Assembly (NCBI GenBank): GCA_902806565.1
Contig: CADCXA010000027.1
Location: 992,001-1,056,000, forward strand
Source of the DNA: Hypoxylon rubiginosum
Taxonomy: Eukaryota; Ascomycota; Sordariomycetes; Xylariales; Hypoxylaceae
Length of the DNA stretch: 64,000 bases
Direction: 5' to 3'
Shown in pieces: positions 9,095-20,242 of the stretch. How positions within the stretch are numbered: position 1 is the first letter of the stretch; every line of letters begins with the position of its first letter. The notes beneath the pieces were generated by a model. That model ran no database searches, had not been told where the DNA came from, and was given only the letters and a program-made list of their open reading frames with translations. A program made the translations under genes and the position numbers.

Positions 9095-11917
9095 ATGGTC
9101 GCACGAAAGCCGCTTCCCGACAATTCCTCGGTAGATACCAGTAACCCTGCGCCTGCGGTTACCATACGAGGCGTGAGACAAGAGTTGTGGTCTGCTAGCG
9201 ATTCCGATGCCGAGTCTGAAAGAGTATGGGCACCAGAAGATTTGACACCGGCACAAACACAACGAGGTGACGTTAACGACAACACCTTACAAGGTGTGCC
9301 GGATACTCTTCGACCTGGCACCGCCCCTAAGAACCCGAGCTACCCCCAAGACGAAGAGAACCCCTGGGATGATCGGGACAGAAATGCCGGCCTAGCTGCT
9401 GTAACTGACTCCAAGGTCAAGTTAGAGGATATGCCTCGAGCTCTGTGGCCGGGAGGGGCACGATTCGAAACCAACCCCTTCAAGCGAAAACCTGTACAGA
9501 CGGGCCCAACAGACCCAACAGACCCAACAGACCAACCTAATCAAAATAACCAGAATCCATCACCCACTTCTGCGGCTGCTCCCCCTCCCCCTCCTGTGCC
9601 GACACCCGCGTTCGCCCAACTGCAAATATCCGACCCCGAGACCAATACAAACCCCTGGCAGCCAGCGCTCGGCGATCCTGGAGTCTCTACTGCGCAACAT
9701 CCGGCCCCGCCCCTGCCCGAACAGGAGTCTAAGAGCAATGTTTGGGACTCGGGCGTGCCGTCCAGGGTTCCTTCCATTGGCCCCGCTTCAAATTCTCCAG
9801 CCTTGTTACCCTTACAGAATGAAGGAGAGGCTCAAGCATGGATCGAAACGCCCCAGAAGCCTTCATTGCAGCCAATGCCAGAGAGATCTCAAGAGGCGGA
9901 GGAGATATTTGACGACCAGCATGCTTGGGACGACGTCGGACCTACTAGCAAGGGGAAACAGCCAGATATTCGAGCATCGCAAACACAACCCGAAACTGTC
10001 GATGGCTGGAATCTAATCGACCACGAGCCTATGCGAGAACCCGCGCCGGGGACCCTATCGAAGCAGAGCACATGGGAGAACTTCATAGGTGAAGATGAGA
10101 ATTCAAAAGAAGTGACAGAGCCCACCCCGGCAGACACTACAGCAGATGCGCCACCAGCTTTGCCACCGCGACGACTATCGAACGAGAACTCAGCGCCACC
10201 CCAACCACCAAGGCCACGCTCCCCAAGCACTTCAAGTAAAGCGGAAACCTATCAGATTAAAAATATCAACTGGTTTGATGCGACAGCGGCCAAGAACCCT
10301 CGAAGATCACCTATTCTCGTCCAGAACGCCAATGGACCTTGTCCTTTGGTTGCGCTTGTAAATGCGCTCTCGTTGACTACACCTGCTAGTCAGACCAACT
10401 CGAACCTGGTTGAGACGTTGAGATCTCGTGAACAGATCAGTCTCAATTTTCTTCTTGAAGCTGTCTTCGACGAGCTTATGTCTCATCGCCATACAAACCC
10501 CAATGTATCATTGCCTGATATGACGGAGCTTTATTCTTTTCTGAAAGGTCTCCATACGGGTATGAACGTGAATCCTCGATTTATCCCGAGTCCCGAGCTT
10601 GTGCATGCTCATAAAAGGGCATCCCAGCCCTTAATTAATCCTTCGAATCGTCAAGAACTTATCCCCGGAAGTTTTGAGGATACGCGGGATATGAAGCTTT
10701 ACGCTACCTTTTCCATTCCGCTGATCCACGGCTGGTTACCTCCAAGGGACGACCCGGTATATGATTCTCTGAACAGACAAGCATCCTCTTATGATGATGT
10801 GCAAAGCATTTTGTTTCGAGAGGAAGAGCTCGAGGATAAGCTCAGCAATTCGGAGACGGGTCTCACCGAACAGGAGCAGCAGCTTTACCAGGATATCATC
10901 ATTATAAAATCGTTCCTTACGACTTCCGCCACCCAACTTACACCTTGGGGTCTCGAAGTCATTACCAAAGCCGTCCGCCCTGGCACAGTATCAATTTTGT
11001 TTCGCAATGATCATTTCTCCACTCTATACCGACATCCACAAACGAATAAGCTTTTCACCTTGGTTACCGATGCTGGTTACTATTCACACGACGAAGTCGT
11101 CTGGGAATCACTTGCCGACGTTAGAGGCGAGCGGACTGAGTTCTTCTCGGGCGATTTCCGTCTAGTTGGTGGTCCTCAGCACCAGCGACCATCCGGGAAC
11201 CCACCAGGTGCGTGGTCTGCCAACGAAGGACCAAGTAGTAATTCACGTGGGGGCGAATGGCAGACGGTCCAAAACAAACGATCACGGAACAGTCGACATG
11301 GCGAAACAGGCTCTAGCGCAGCTCTTTCACCAAATCATGAGCAGGAGGATCGGGATTTAGCACTAGCCTTGCAGCTCCAGGAGGAAGAGGAGGAACGCCA
11401 TCGTGCGGAGCAAGCCGCTCGCCGTCGTGAAAGCCAGCTGTCGGAGCAGTTCATCGAGCAGCAAGGCCACCAGGCAACTCCGCCTCGTGCTGCCCAAGGT
11501 CGCGGCAATTCCATCAGTAGGGTTAGCAGTGGCCCGCTACCACCGGCCAGGGGCAGTTCCGCGAATCAATCCACGACTACCCTCGCCAGTGGAAGCAGAC
11601 CAGTGCAGCAAGTGAGGTCCTTGATACCGCCGGCTTCGACTACCCATCGGCCTACGGACGACGCCGTTGACGATGCGCCACCAAGTTATGAACAAGCCTC
11701 CAAGGCGACTCCGTACGTGCCGCCCGCCGGGCATCCAAGCCACCCGGAAAGCAGCCCGAGCAGCCCGACTCCTAGGAGGAGGCCTACGTTTCCCGGACAG
11801 GGCAGCGCGGGGCCTAGCGCGCCGCCGAGAGGTCGTCAGGGGGTACCTCCGGGACCTGTTAACGCCGCTTCTGCGCAGGCGGGTGGCGGGAAAGATAAGG
11901 ATTGTGTTGTTATGTGA
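9095..11917 (+). CDS. miy1: MINDY-family K48 deubiquitinase with UIM-like helix and CaaX box
   Basis: A single uninterrupted frame of 940 residues starting at an ATG with CACA before it. Residues 1 to about 380 are low-complexity, Pro-rich and contain repeated NPW(D/Q) segments and a DPTDPTDPTD repeat. The MINDY catalytic domain begins near residue 387 (YQIKNINWFDA) and carries the catalytic-Cys motif LVQNANGPCPLVALVNALSL and the His motif SILFRNDHFSTLYRH followed by LVTDAGY. Downstream, near residues 750-790, an acidic helix DLALALQLQEEEEE has the form of a ubiquitin-interacting motif. The protein ends CVVM, a farnesylation-type CaaX box. Known biology: MINDY enzymes, including yeast Miy1, trim K48-linked polyubiquitin, and several members are prenylated. 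Inference: a membrane-tethered K48-specific deubiquitinase. The gene looks complete. Confidence 0.93.
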   Translation: MVARKPLPDNSSVDTSNPAPAVTIRGVRQELWSASDSDAESERVWAPEDLTPAQTQRGDVNDNTLQGVPDTLRPGTAPKNPSYPQDEENPWDDRDRNAGLAAVTDSKVKLEDMPRALWPGGARFETNPFKRKPVQTGPTDPTDPTDQPNQNNQNPSPTSAAAPPPPPVPTPAFAQLQISDPETNTNPWQPALGDPGVSTAQHPAPPLPEQESKSNVWDSGVPSRVPSIGPASNSPALLPLQNEGEAQAWIETPQKPSLQPMPERSQEAEEIFDDQHAWDDVGPTSKGKQPDIRASQTQPETVDGWNLIDHEPMREPAPGTLSKQSTWENFIGEDENSKEVTEPTPADTTADAPPALPPRRLSNENSAPPQPPRPRSPSTSSKAETYQIKNINWFDATAAKNPRRSPILVQNANGPCPLVALVNALSLTTPASQTNSNLVETLRSREQISLNFLLEAVFDELMSHRHTNPNVSLPDMTELYSFLKGLHTGMNVNPRFIPSPELVHAHKRASQPLINPSNRQELIPGSFEDTRDMKLYATFSIPLIHGWLPPRDDPVYDSLNRQASSYDDVQSILFREEELEDKLSNSETGLTEQEQQLYQDIIIIKSFLTTSATQLTPWGLEVITKAVRPGTVSILFRNDHFSTLYRHPQTNKLFTLVTDAGYYSHDEVVWESLADVRGERTEFFSGDFRLVGGPQHQRPSGNPPGAWSANEGPSSNSRGGEWQTVQNKRSRNSRHGETGSSAALSPNHEQEDRDLALALQLQEEEEERHRAEQAARRRESQLSEQFIEQQGHQATPPRAAQGRGNSISRVSSGPLPPARGSSANQSTTTLASGSRPVQQVRSLIPPASTTHRPTDDAVDDAPPSYEQASKATPYVPPAGHPSHPESSPSSPTPRRRPTFPGQGSAGPSAPPRGRQGVPPGPVNAASAQAGGGKDKDCVVM

Positions 11918-12343
11918 AGAGACCATCCCTGTTAGCCGTATGTGATGTTATCGGTACCTGGTTAGCCCAGCATGGGTGCATGGAAGTCTTTTTTCTTTTG
12001 GTTATGGGACTTGTATTGGCATAGAGATGGCGGGCTACGAGCGGGTTGTTTGACGAGCTTACGCAGGGAACATAGAATTAGGTCGATATTCAACCTAGGA
12101 AATGAAGTGACGTTTGGCCATATGACAGCTGAGTTAGTTGCTTTACTCGCTGGATGTTCGATGCTAATATTCGGAATCCTACCTAGCTCAGGATTAATGT
12201 ACCAGTATCAGCTTTAAGACAGGCAGATTTCGAATGGGAAAAGAGCCTTTAACTCGGGCTAGCACTCAAACAAAGAATTGGCATTCATTAGGATCTCACT
12301 CATAAGTTCTACGTCAACTAACGTAGATGCCCTACACCGTATT
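11918..12343. other. convergent 3' intergenic region
   Basis: Between the 3' ends of the deubiquitinase and the Cys/His-repeat gene. Only short unsupported open frames; no RNA gene or repeat seen. Confidence 0.6.
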
Positions 12344-14631
12344 TCAACACTTCGTCAGCTTATGGTGATGCTTCTTTCCCCCGCTGCATCCATCACCAAC
12401 GCCGCCGCCGCCGCCGCTACTGCCCCCATGGTCAGTAACAGTGTTGTCCGAACATCCATCATCGTCATCATCGTCGTCTGAGCCATCCGAGCCATGCTGG
12501 CCACAGGAGCACGTACCGCAGAAGCCATCGCCGCCGAAAGGAGTCTCGTGTCGACAGTTATTGCTACTGCGGCAGTGACGGTGGCGGTGAGGATGTTGTT
12601 GACGCATCTGCAGCCGGAACGAGTGCTCGACGCAGTAGTACATACCACCGCCACCGCTACCGAAACCTGCTGCCATGCCGCCGCCCGCCGGCGGTTGTGC
12701 GGGAGACGTCATGGCAGCCGCCGCTACGTGCGAGTTCGCGCACCCGGCCTCGGCGCACCGGTGCGCGTCGCAGAACAGGGTCGACAGGGCGCTGGCGGTC
12801 GCCAGACACCCGACGACGTGGCACACGTGCAGCCTGCACGCCACAGCGCCGCCGCCCTCGGCGTCGAGGGCGCAGTGGGGGACTGCGCATTTGGCGGGCT
12901 TAGCTGCGAGATCTAGGTAGGTGAGCAGATATTAGCCTGCAATACCTCCCCGCATGTATATATATATAAAGACGAAAACCACAGCGAGTGCAGGGCACAC
13001 TCCACTATCCCGAGACGCATCTTATACCACCGCTCTCCGAGAACAAGGGGGGTTAAAGGGCAGGGTAGGGTGGGGCAAGAACGTACGCTCCTCGCACCTG
13101 GCCAGCCTCGCGCCGCGGCCCCTGACGGCGCGGAACTCGCCGCACCCGGTCTCCTCGCAGGGCTCGTGGTCGGCGCAGAAGACGGGGTTCCGGGCGGACC
13201 CTTCGCGGCGGGCCTCGCAGTCCTCGCGCCGCGCCAGGGCCGCCATGCACATGTGGTCGGCGCACCAGGGCCCTCCTCCTCCCGTCATCGTCATACCATC
13301 GCCGCCGCCGGACTCGTACCGCTGCTTCACGCACCCGCCCTCCCGGCACTCGTGCTCCTTGCAGAACAGGCTGCGCGCGATATCAGCGCGCGGCTTCGCG
13401 CACGCGGGGTACAGCCCGCAGCTGTGGTCGCGACACGCACCGCCGCCGTTGACGCTGGCGCCGGCGCCGTCGACGCGCGCCTGGGCGCACCGGGGGGACG
13501 CGGCGCAGAAGTGGCGGTGGCAGAAGCGGGCGGCGCGGTGGCAGGCCTCGTCGAGCAGGACGAAGGACTCGCACCCGCGGACGTCGCAGACCTGGTGGCC
13601 GCGGCAGTATGTTGGTGGCGAGGAGGACGAAGAAGAGGGGTTGCTGTTGGAGTTGTCGCTGCTACCGCCATCGTCGCCGCCGTCGTCATCGTCGGGGCCA
13701 TCGTCATGATGATGATACACGGTGCAGTTCACGCAACCCCTGCCGCGGCACGTGTGACGCTTGCAGCAGCGACCGTGGCCGTGTCTCGGCTGGTCGCACC
13801 CCTTGACGTTGCAGCCGTGCTTGGAGCAGTATGGAGAGGAGCCCTTCTTGGAGGAGGAACGCGGTTCTTTGCAGTCGTGGTGGATGCAGCCATCTACATA
13901 GTTACCGGCGGTTAATTTTCCCTGCGGTCGCACGAAGTAGGGGATGGAGTAGTAAGCAAGGTATCATGGGAACAAGGGTGGGAAAGGGGAGAGATAGAGT
14001 GGGGAAAGAGAGGCGAAAAAGATGGTGGGTGAGGTAAGAAAGGTACGTATGGTACATCATAGGTCGGCTATATTGGTTGGGAAGTACTTGTTCGGGTTGA
14101 AAGACGAGACAAAGAGGTGAGACCAACGTTCTTCTGCGCAGTACCGGAAATTAGGATCGCATCGCTTTCTCCAACTCCGGCACCTCCGGCCTGCACTAAC
14201 GTGTTCGCAACGGCGATCTGCTGGGACACATTGGAGAATCAAAAAGAGTGTCCCTTTTTTTCGGCAACAAAGAAGAAAAAAATTATGACATGTCTCTACC
14301 GTCCATCCGGCCCCATAGCCGGCTTGGCCTATGCTTCCCCGGCCGATCCCCACCACCTTTTTCCCTTGTGGGAGGGTATTTGGGGGGTAAAAAAATGGCG
14401 GGAGGGGGATGGAGGATGGATGGACGCTGACTCACGATGGTGACAGATCTTTTCCTCGCCGTGGCCTCGCTTGGAGGAGGAACACGTTCTGAACTTGAAG
14501 CATACGGTGCAGACGTGATATCTGCAGTACGGCGAATCGCCCGCGCCGCCCACGATTCTCCTGTTGCTGCAAGCCTTGACGCGGCACTTTAGATCCGCCT
14601 GGAAGCATAGCTGCCACGGCGACAGCGACAT
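12344..14631 (-). CDS. tandem Cys/His-module protein, function unknown
   Basis: I join four exons on the minus strand: 14631-14436, 14190-14128, 13893-13087 and 12903-12344. Introns are 245, 234 and 183 nt; all three junctions match in phase (phase 1), giving 541 residues. The product is almost entirely a repeated module of about 20-35 residues, roughly H-x-C-x(4,5)-C-x(6-25)-C-x(2,3)-H-x-C, in which the closing C of one module begins the next. About 15 copies are visible, for example SPYCSKHGCNVKGCDQP, FCHRHFCAASPRCAQAR and LFCKEHECREGGC. An Asp/Ser-rich linker (DDGPDDDDGGDDGG) and a second acidic run near the C-terminus interrupt the array. The spacing strongly suggests zinc binding. I see no signal peptide, membrane segment or known DNA-binding domain, and I do not recognise the family. 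The coding strand is very GC-rich, so long open frames on the opposite strand are shadows. Confidence 0.75.
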
Positions 14632-15914
14632 TGCTTCTCGTGGCCCACTTGTGGGGGGAAAGGGAAGGCCACCGGCTGCTACGGTCTCACGTAAGATACG
14701 AATGAAGAAGTCTTCTCTCTATCTCCTGATTCGAAAAAATGTCAGCTGCTGAATATGGCTATGGCTCTGCTGCTCCGAGTAGCGGCGTTTTGGGAAAAAC
14801 GACTCAAGAAACCCCCCCTTTTATGACTCCGCAGGAACGGAAGCTCCTCCATAGCGATCTAGACGAAAGCAATACAGAGTCCCAAACATTGCCGTAGACC
14901 AAAAAAGTTATCCGCTTCTTTGGGAGCTCTAGGGCTCTCCCAAACACGGCATGACGTGGTCAAGGAAAAGTGCGCAGGTGAGCTGTAAGGCACCCGCTCC
15001 CGCTCTAAGGGATCAAACACTACCGAAGAGAAGCACATAGGCACTACATCTTCGCCCGAACCCATGCGCCTCAGGGTCCCCACCAAGACTTCCCGTAGGG
15101 CTGCATATCAGGATCCCGTAGGGCTGGGCGGCTGAGCGAATGATCGCAAGATGCCGCAATTTGCCACGTTCGTATACGATAGGAGGCGACAATTGTCACG
15201 CATCGACGTTGCAAGGAAAAAAAACCAGGAGTTTGCTATATCCGTAGGGAAAAACAGTCACATGCGAGACGGATATCTTCCGCGGAAGTGAGTTGTTAGA
15301 GTCTAGAACAAGGGTCGACAGTATAACGGAATTGTAGTATAGCTTCTTTCTTACCATATGAATCCAAAATCAACATCGCAACTCTGATCTACCAGATGTC
15401 TCCGTGATAGGTACTGCAGGCGATTTTGCTCTATACTTGACTAGAAAACACTAGGCTTGAGCCATGACCATTCAGCCCAAAAATACTGGAGTTGGTTAGC
15501 CTTGCATAGACATCGTAGTCTAATAACTGTCGTTAGTACATATGCGAGACGCCTCGGCGCATGCGGTATTATCATGACATGGATGAGTACCTAGAGCCGA
15601 GATTCCGGGAATGTTGGAAGATCATCGTGCTACTCGGATGGATGCAGGGACCACAAGCATCCGCGTACAGCAGGGCTAGACAGCAACGACCCGACAGCCC
15701 GGGTCTAGGCGAACTTGTATCACACAATCGACATATAGGATATAGCGTGACCGACTAGCATTGCCATGTTTGTCTACATAGGTAGTCTAGTCCGAGGCTC
15801 AACTCTCTGCTATTAAACTTCCTTCCAATCACCATAACCGCCCAGGGGTATCAATCATCCATTTCATAAGCTGACGCAAGAAAAACGATAGGCCTAGTGC
15901 CATCCCCAATAGTC
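14632..15914. other. intergenic, no gene recognised
   Basis: Carries the promoter of the Cys/His-repeat gene and the 3' region of the Tbf1 gene. The 60-75 residue frames show no family signal or codon regularity. No RNA gene or repeat supported. Confidence 0.55.
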
Positions 15915-18900
15915 CTAAGATTGGAGTGGTGTGGCCGCCGGTGTAGCTGAAGTGCTAGAATGCATTGGTGCTTCTTCGGCGTTATTTGCTGGGGGTGCCG
16001 GAGTAGAAGCAGCTGCTGAGTCTCTTTCTCTCTCCTTGTCCAGAGCAGCCTTCAGACCAAGTACCGCTGCGTCTATACTGCTAAGTCCACTTTTGTCCAG
16101 TTCGTGATTCTCTAATATGGAGGGTGGCGCTGGAACAATCATGGACGCGGGAACAGGAGCCATTGTGGCCGCCGCCGGAGATGCCGTTGGAGCTGTTGAA
16201 GGAGTCACCTGTCGTTCAAAGTGAGGCATAGGTGGTGGCTGTGTGTGTTGGTGAGCTGTCGATGTAAGAGTGGGTAGGCTAACTGGTTGCGGTGCTGGTA
16301 TAACTGGTATAACTGGACGGGGAAGAGCAACCGGAGCCGCTGTCGGCGCGGGCGCGGGGGCTGAGGTCTGAATTGACTGTTGCGATACTCTTGGCGTCCC
16401 CGGTTGCGAGGTGGGATGAGATACCGGCTGGCTGGGAGTGGCGCTTCTAGGGGGTGCTGTAGCCGAGGGGGTGTGTGTTGATGGACCGTTGTTCTGTAGC
16501 CCATTTGCTAATGTCAAGATGCCATTCACGTGAGCTTGTTGCTCCTCTGAGTTGATCCTTGCCTTCTCTTCGGCCTCCTTCCTCGCCGCCTGCGTAGGGG
16601 CTCTCGTCTTTAGTTCGCCAGTGACGCATTGGAGGTAGTAGGGCATTTCTGAATTCGTTTTCAAAAAGAACAGCTTCAGGTTCCTCGCTTTATCCTTAAG
16701 TTGAACTTGAGTTCGGTCTGCAAGAATATTACTAAGAGAGCCATTTGGACCAAAAAGCGATAGTATTTGGGACCAGTGAGGGCCTTTGACCATGTCAAGT
16801 CCCATCATAAGTGCCTTTTCTTCCTCTGGACCCCAGGGTCTACGGGTTGAGTGAGACCCTTCTCTGCGCGCGTGAGTAGATGAGCGCGCCGCTGCTGCTT
16901 GTCGAGCCCGCTCGTACAGAGCAGGGGTTGAGTCGCTCTGATTGGGTGGAAGGTGACCATTCGGCGTTTCATAAGAAGGTATCCCATTCGTCGAAGGATG
17001 CTGCTGGTAGTGGTACTGTTGCTGTTGCTGCTGTGGTTGCGGCTGTGGCTGAGGTTGAGGCTGATAGTTATGATTTGAGGTAGGAGTTGAGTGAGATTGG
17101 GATTGGGATTGGGATTGGGATTGGGCTACATCTTGTTAGTAAGCGTTTTCCAATGTCTACCCTGTATAAAATAACTCACTCGTAGATTGTGGCAGCGCCG
17201 TAGGTTGGTATTGGTTCTGTTGAATACTTTGTAGAGCCAGTATTGTTGCCCTCTCGGCGCTCTCCGCTGCAGATGCGATAGAAGATGGCAGTTCTGTATT
17301 TGTGGCGCTTTCCTTCGCCTGTTCAACTGCCTTGCTGACATTTTCTGCGAGAAAAGCAGAAATATCATCAAGTTCGTGAGATGTATCCCCTGCTATTTCC
17401 AGAGCGCTCTGAGCTGCCCTCGAAGCTTCCGCAATCATAGCATTGATATCAAACGTTTCGTCTGGATGCTGGCTGGCATCTTCGTCTTGTGTATTATCTT
17501 CGATCACCGTTGTAGTTTCCACCCTTCCAGTACCCTGTGTTCTAATAATCTCTATGTGGTCATTGAGAAAGGTGCTCAAGCTATCGAGAAAAGCCTCATA
17601 TGTAAATTGCTTGCCAAGTGCCTCTAAACAATAATTAGCAAATGAGCGTGATTAGCCAGACACTGCACACGTACGGATACTGTCAATGTCGGCGGATTCA
17701 TTCCAAAGCATAGCTTTTCGCGCTTTTGCATTCGCAACAAATTCGTGCTCGACGGCCGTTAGCGGAAGGCTTGGGTGATGTTCTTGCAAATCATTTCCAA
17801 GTCGTTTAATGAAGAGATCGTCGAGTTGTTGATCCCTAGCTCTCCCCTGTTCGCTTTCTAGCACCGCTAGGAAAATCTGAGTCTTCAGGCCCAGATATAA
17901 ATCCGCTGCATCCCGTGGTACTTCCTGGTTCTCTGGGACAAAAATGTGTAGAAAGTGATCGTTGATCTCTCCTAAACCAAGTTCGTTGGTACCGAACACA
18001 CTCGCACAAGCCGTCGCCAGATTAACTATCCTGATAACCTCTCGAGTTTCGCTCGTTACGTTTAGCTGTTCGGGAACCAAGAGTGGATGCACATCAGATA
18101 GTAGCTTTCGTTGAGAATCGAAGGCGACCTTTAGTAGAGCATATTCCTTGGCGATGTCCGAATCTGATTCGCCACTTAAAGTTGCAATAGTATCCTCTAA
18201 AGACTGTTCAGACCAAGCCGTAATGATGTCAACCGCCTAGCAAAATTGTCAGTGGTCCGGGTATAAATGACTATCCCGTATAACACTCACAAGGCTACCA
18301 AGCGCTGGTATAATATGCTTCCGCCGTGTAAAGTCTCTAGGGTTACTCCATAGTGATTCAGGACGTGGCTCGACATTGTCGATCGGCGTGGACGTTTGGT
18401 GATCGATTGTAGGCTCAAAGGTCGGCAGGCCGTGGGACACATCGTGAGATTCATCATGAGATATTTCGTGAGGTACGTCGTGGGATATATCGTGGGATAT
18501 GTCGTGAAAGTGCTCGAAGTCGTTGGTCGGAAGGGCATCAGTCCTATTAGAGTCGGGCTGAAATTGTTGCATGACAGAAGCCTCAGCTTGCTGGACAAGA
18601 CGAGCGATCTCGTCCATCTCGTTCGTCTCGTTTCCATAGTCGGTTTCCATCTTCAGTCGCTTCTCGTCCCGAGATTGCTCGCCGTATCCATCTGCGGTTC
18701 GAGGTCGCTTAGCGATGGTGGACTGCGGTGATATTGGATTGGGGTCTAGAATCAGCGGGTCGCTAGCTGGAAGCTCTTCGGTTTTTATCTGGGGGGCTAT
18801 TGTAAGTTGTAAGTAAAGGCACCACTCAGAACAGATAGGTTTGCGACTGTAGTCTTGCTGCCTCTCGAGAAATCTGAGGAAAATAAATAAAAGTCCAAAT

Positions 18901-18973
18901 GCGACTCACTAGGGGAGGTTGTGGCCGTGGCAGCTGCCAGAGCGGCGGCAATGGCCTCAGCAACGTCAGCCAT
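15915..18973 (-). CDS. tbf1: Tbf1-like telomere/TTAGGG-repeat binding factor (telobox Myb)
   Basis: Five exons on the minus strand: 18973-18910, 18796-18291, 18236-17675, 17623-17180 and 17125-15915. Introns of 113, 54, 51 and 54 nt all keep frame and give 928 residues. The N-terminal half holds a helical region (about residues 190-520, including [15 protein letters not shown] and [16 protein letters not shown]) matching the position of the TRF-homology dimerisation domain. A Gln/Ser/Pro tract (QSQSQSQS, then poly-Gln) follows. The C-terminal Myb domain begins [20 protein letters not shown] and contains the telobox signature [17 protein letters not shown] Pro/Ala/Thr-rich tail ends the protein. 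Known family role: binding TTAGGG repeats at telomeres and in gene promoters, with insulator or activator function. An alternative name would be a Teb1/Taz1-like factor, but the domain order fits Tbf1 best. His-Asp repeats ([20 protein letters not shown]) in exon 2 are a further low-complexity feature. Confidence 0.85.
17095..17125 (-). repeat. hexanucleotide repeat CAATCC inside the tbf1 exon 5 start
   Basis: About five units encode the QS dipeptide run that opens exon 5. It begins right at the splice acceptor. The same hexamer repeat occurs at 60888-60932. Confidence 0.9.
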
Positions 18974-19741
18974 TGTTAGCCTACTTTATGCGACAGTATA
19001 GAAGACCACATGGAGCTTCAATGGAAATGCGACAAGTGGTTGTCGTCGTCAACGTGGTAATGCGCCGTAGCTGGATGAGTTTGATGGGGTACGCTGGTAC
19101 GTAGGTACGTGATACTGCGAAAAATTTAGTCAAAGCGCCCCCGATAAGATTAGAAAATGCCCTTATTTCTTGCCCCAACGGCTTTTGATCGGCACGATAC
19201 ACAAAACACTCCGAAATCTTTAATTCTATCGATGAGAGAGCAAAATCAATTTTATATTCTCTTTTCTTCTTTTTTTCAGTTGAATAGTGAAAGAGATATC
19301 CTTACGTCCAATTGGTTCCGTTACAGAATGTTAGTACATAGAACAATTAGTACCGTGCCGTGTATTAAATTTACATGATCGAGTCTAAAAGCCGGAAATC
19401 TTTACAGTGTCTCTATCAAATCAAGTCTACGCATGCCGGGTTCCATTGTCTATAGTCTCAAAAAGTCACCTACGTGGACTCTGACGCAATATGAAATCCG
19501 CCATCAGCACTACCTATCATCAGGACTGTCGTCAGCACTAGCACTTCATGTAAGAACTGGAAAGTGTTTCAATTGACAATCGCTCTTAGCCATTGGACTA
19601 CTTAAGTGCGAGTAGCCTCTATACTATGTAGCCAAAAAAAAAATTGGAAATTCTCAGTTACTACCTAATGGCTTTAAGTCGTCCGATACTTAGAGACTTC
19701 ACTTGCTCGCTCGTCTTAACTGACGATCTAGACGTTTAAAC
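18974..19741. promoter_or_regulatory. divergent promoter region between tbf1 and the NTF2-like gene
   Basis: Head-to-head arrangement leaves 768 bp for both promoters. I did not find a TTAGGG pair that would indicate Tbf1 autoregulation. No coding sequence supported. Confidence 0.5.
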
Positions 19742-20242
19742 ATGGCATCTTCCGCAGATGATCTTCGTTCCATAATGGAATCTACGCTAGTCGAATTTTT
19801 CGACAGTTACCCACGTTCAGTCCGCAATAAAGACCCGTCTCTACTCTCGGCGACGCTGACAGAAGAATGCGCACGATCTCTAAAGCCAGATAGCTTTCTG
19901 GCCAAACACCCCTATGTCAAGGCCGTGGAAACCAATGCCGAGTATGAGGCCCACATGGCGCCGGAGATTTCCATTATGGAGGAGGTCCGGTTTAAGATCT
20001 TAGACCGCGTTGTCGACCCGCTCAAGCGCAAGGCTAGCTCTCGCGTCGAGCACTGGACGAAGCTCGCCGGGCGTAAACAGCCTACCATTCTGGAGATATG
20101 TTGGTTCGTGGACTTCACGGAGGACGGGAGAAGAATCTCGCGCATCGTCGAGTTTATCGACACGTCCGTAGCCTCAAAGATAATTGAGGAGCTTGCGGAG
20201 GGCGGATACAACATGGAGGAGGCTGCTGCCGCAAAAACATAA
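19742..20242 (+). CDS. NTF2-like / SnoaL-fold protein, function unknown
   Basis: Single exon of 166 residues with an ATG preceded by AAAC. The pattern fits the NTF2-like cone fold: an N-terminal helix (LVEFFDSYPRSVRNKD), a region around LTEECARSLKPDSFLAKHP, then strands ending in EICWFVDFTEDGRRISRIVEFIDTS, a segment in which a D-E-DG-x-I-x-RIVEF pattern is typical of this superfamily. There is no signal peptide or membrane helix. Members act as small hydrolases, isomerases or binding proteins, and many fungal copies are uncharacterised, so no activity is assigned. It is transcribed away from tbf1. Confidence 0.78.
   Translation: MASSADDLRSIMESTLVEFFDSYPRSVRNKDPSLLSATLTEECARSLKPDSFLAKHPYVKAVETNAEYEAHMAPEISIMEEVRFKILDRVVDPLKRKASSRVEHWTKLAGRKQPTILEICWFVDFTEDGRRISRIVEFIDTSVASKIIEELAEGGYNMEEAAAAKT

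Noticed and set aside
13070..13915. 281-codon open frame on the plus strand opposite the Cys/His-repeat gene
   Set aside because: It is Ala/Val/Gly-rich with no family signal and arises from the high GC of the real minus-strand gene, whose repeats and phase-consistent introns decide the strand.
17095..17125. Interstitial telomeric repeat inside tbf1
   Set aside because: The unit is GGGATT/CAATCC, not TTAGGG; it is in frame and codes for Gln-Ser.
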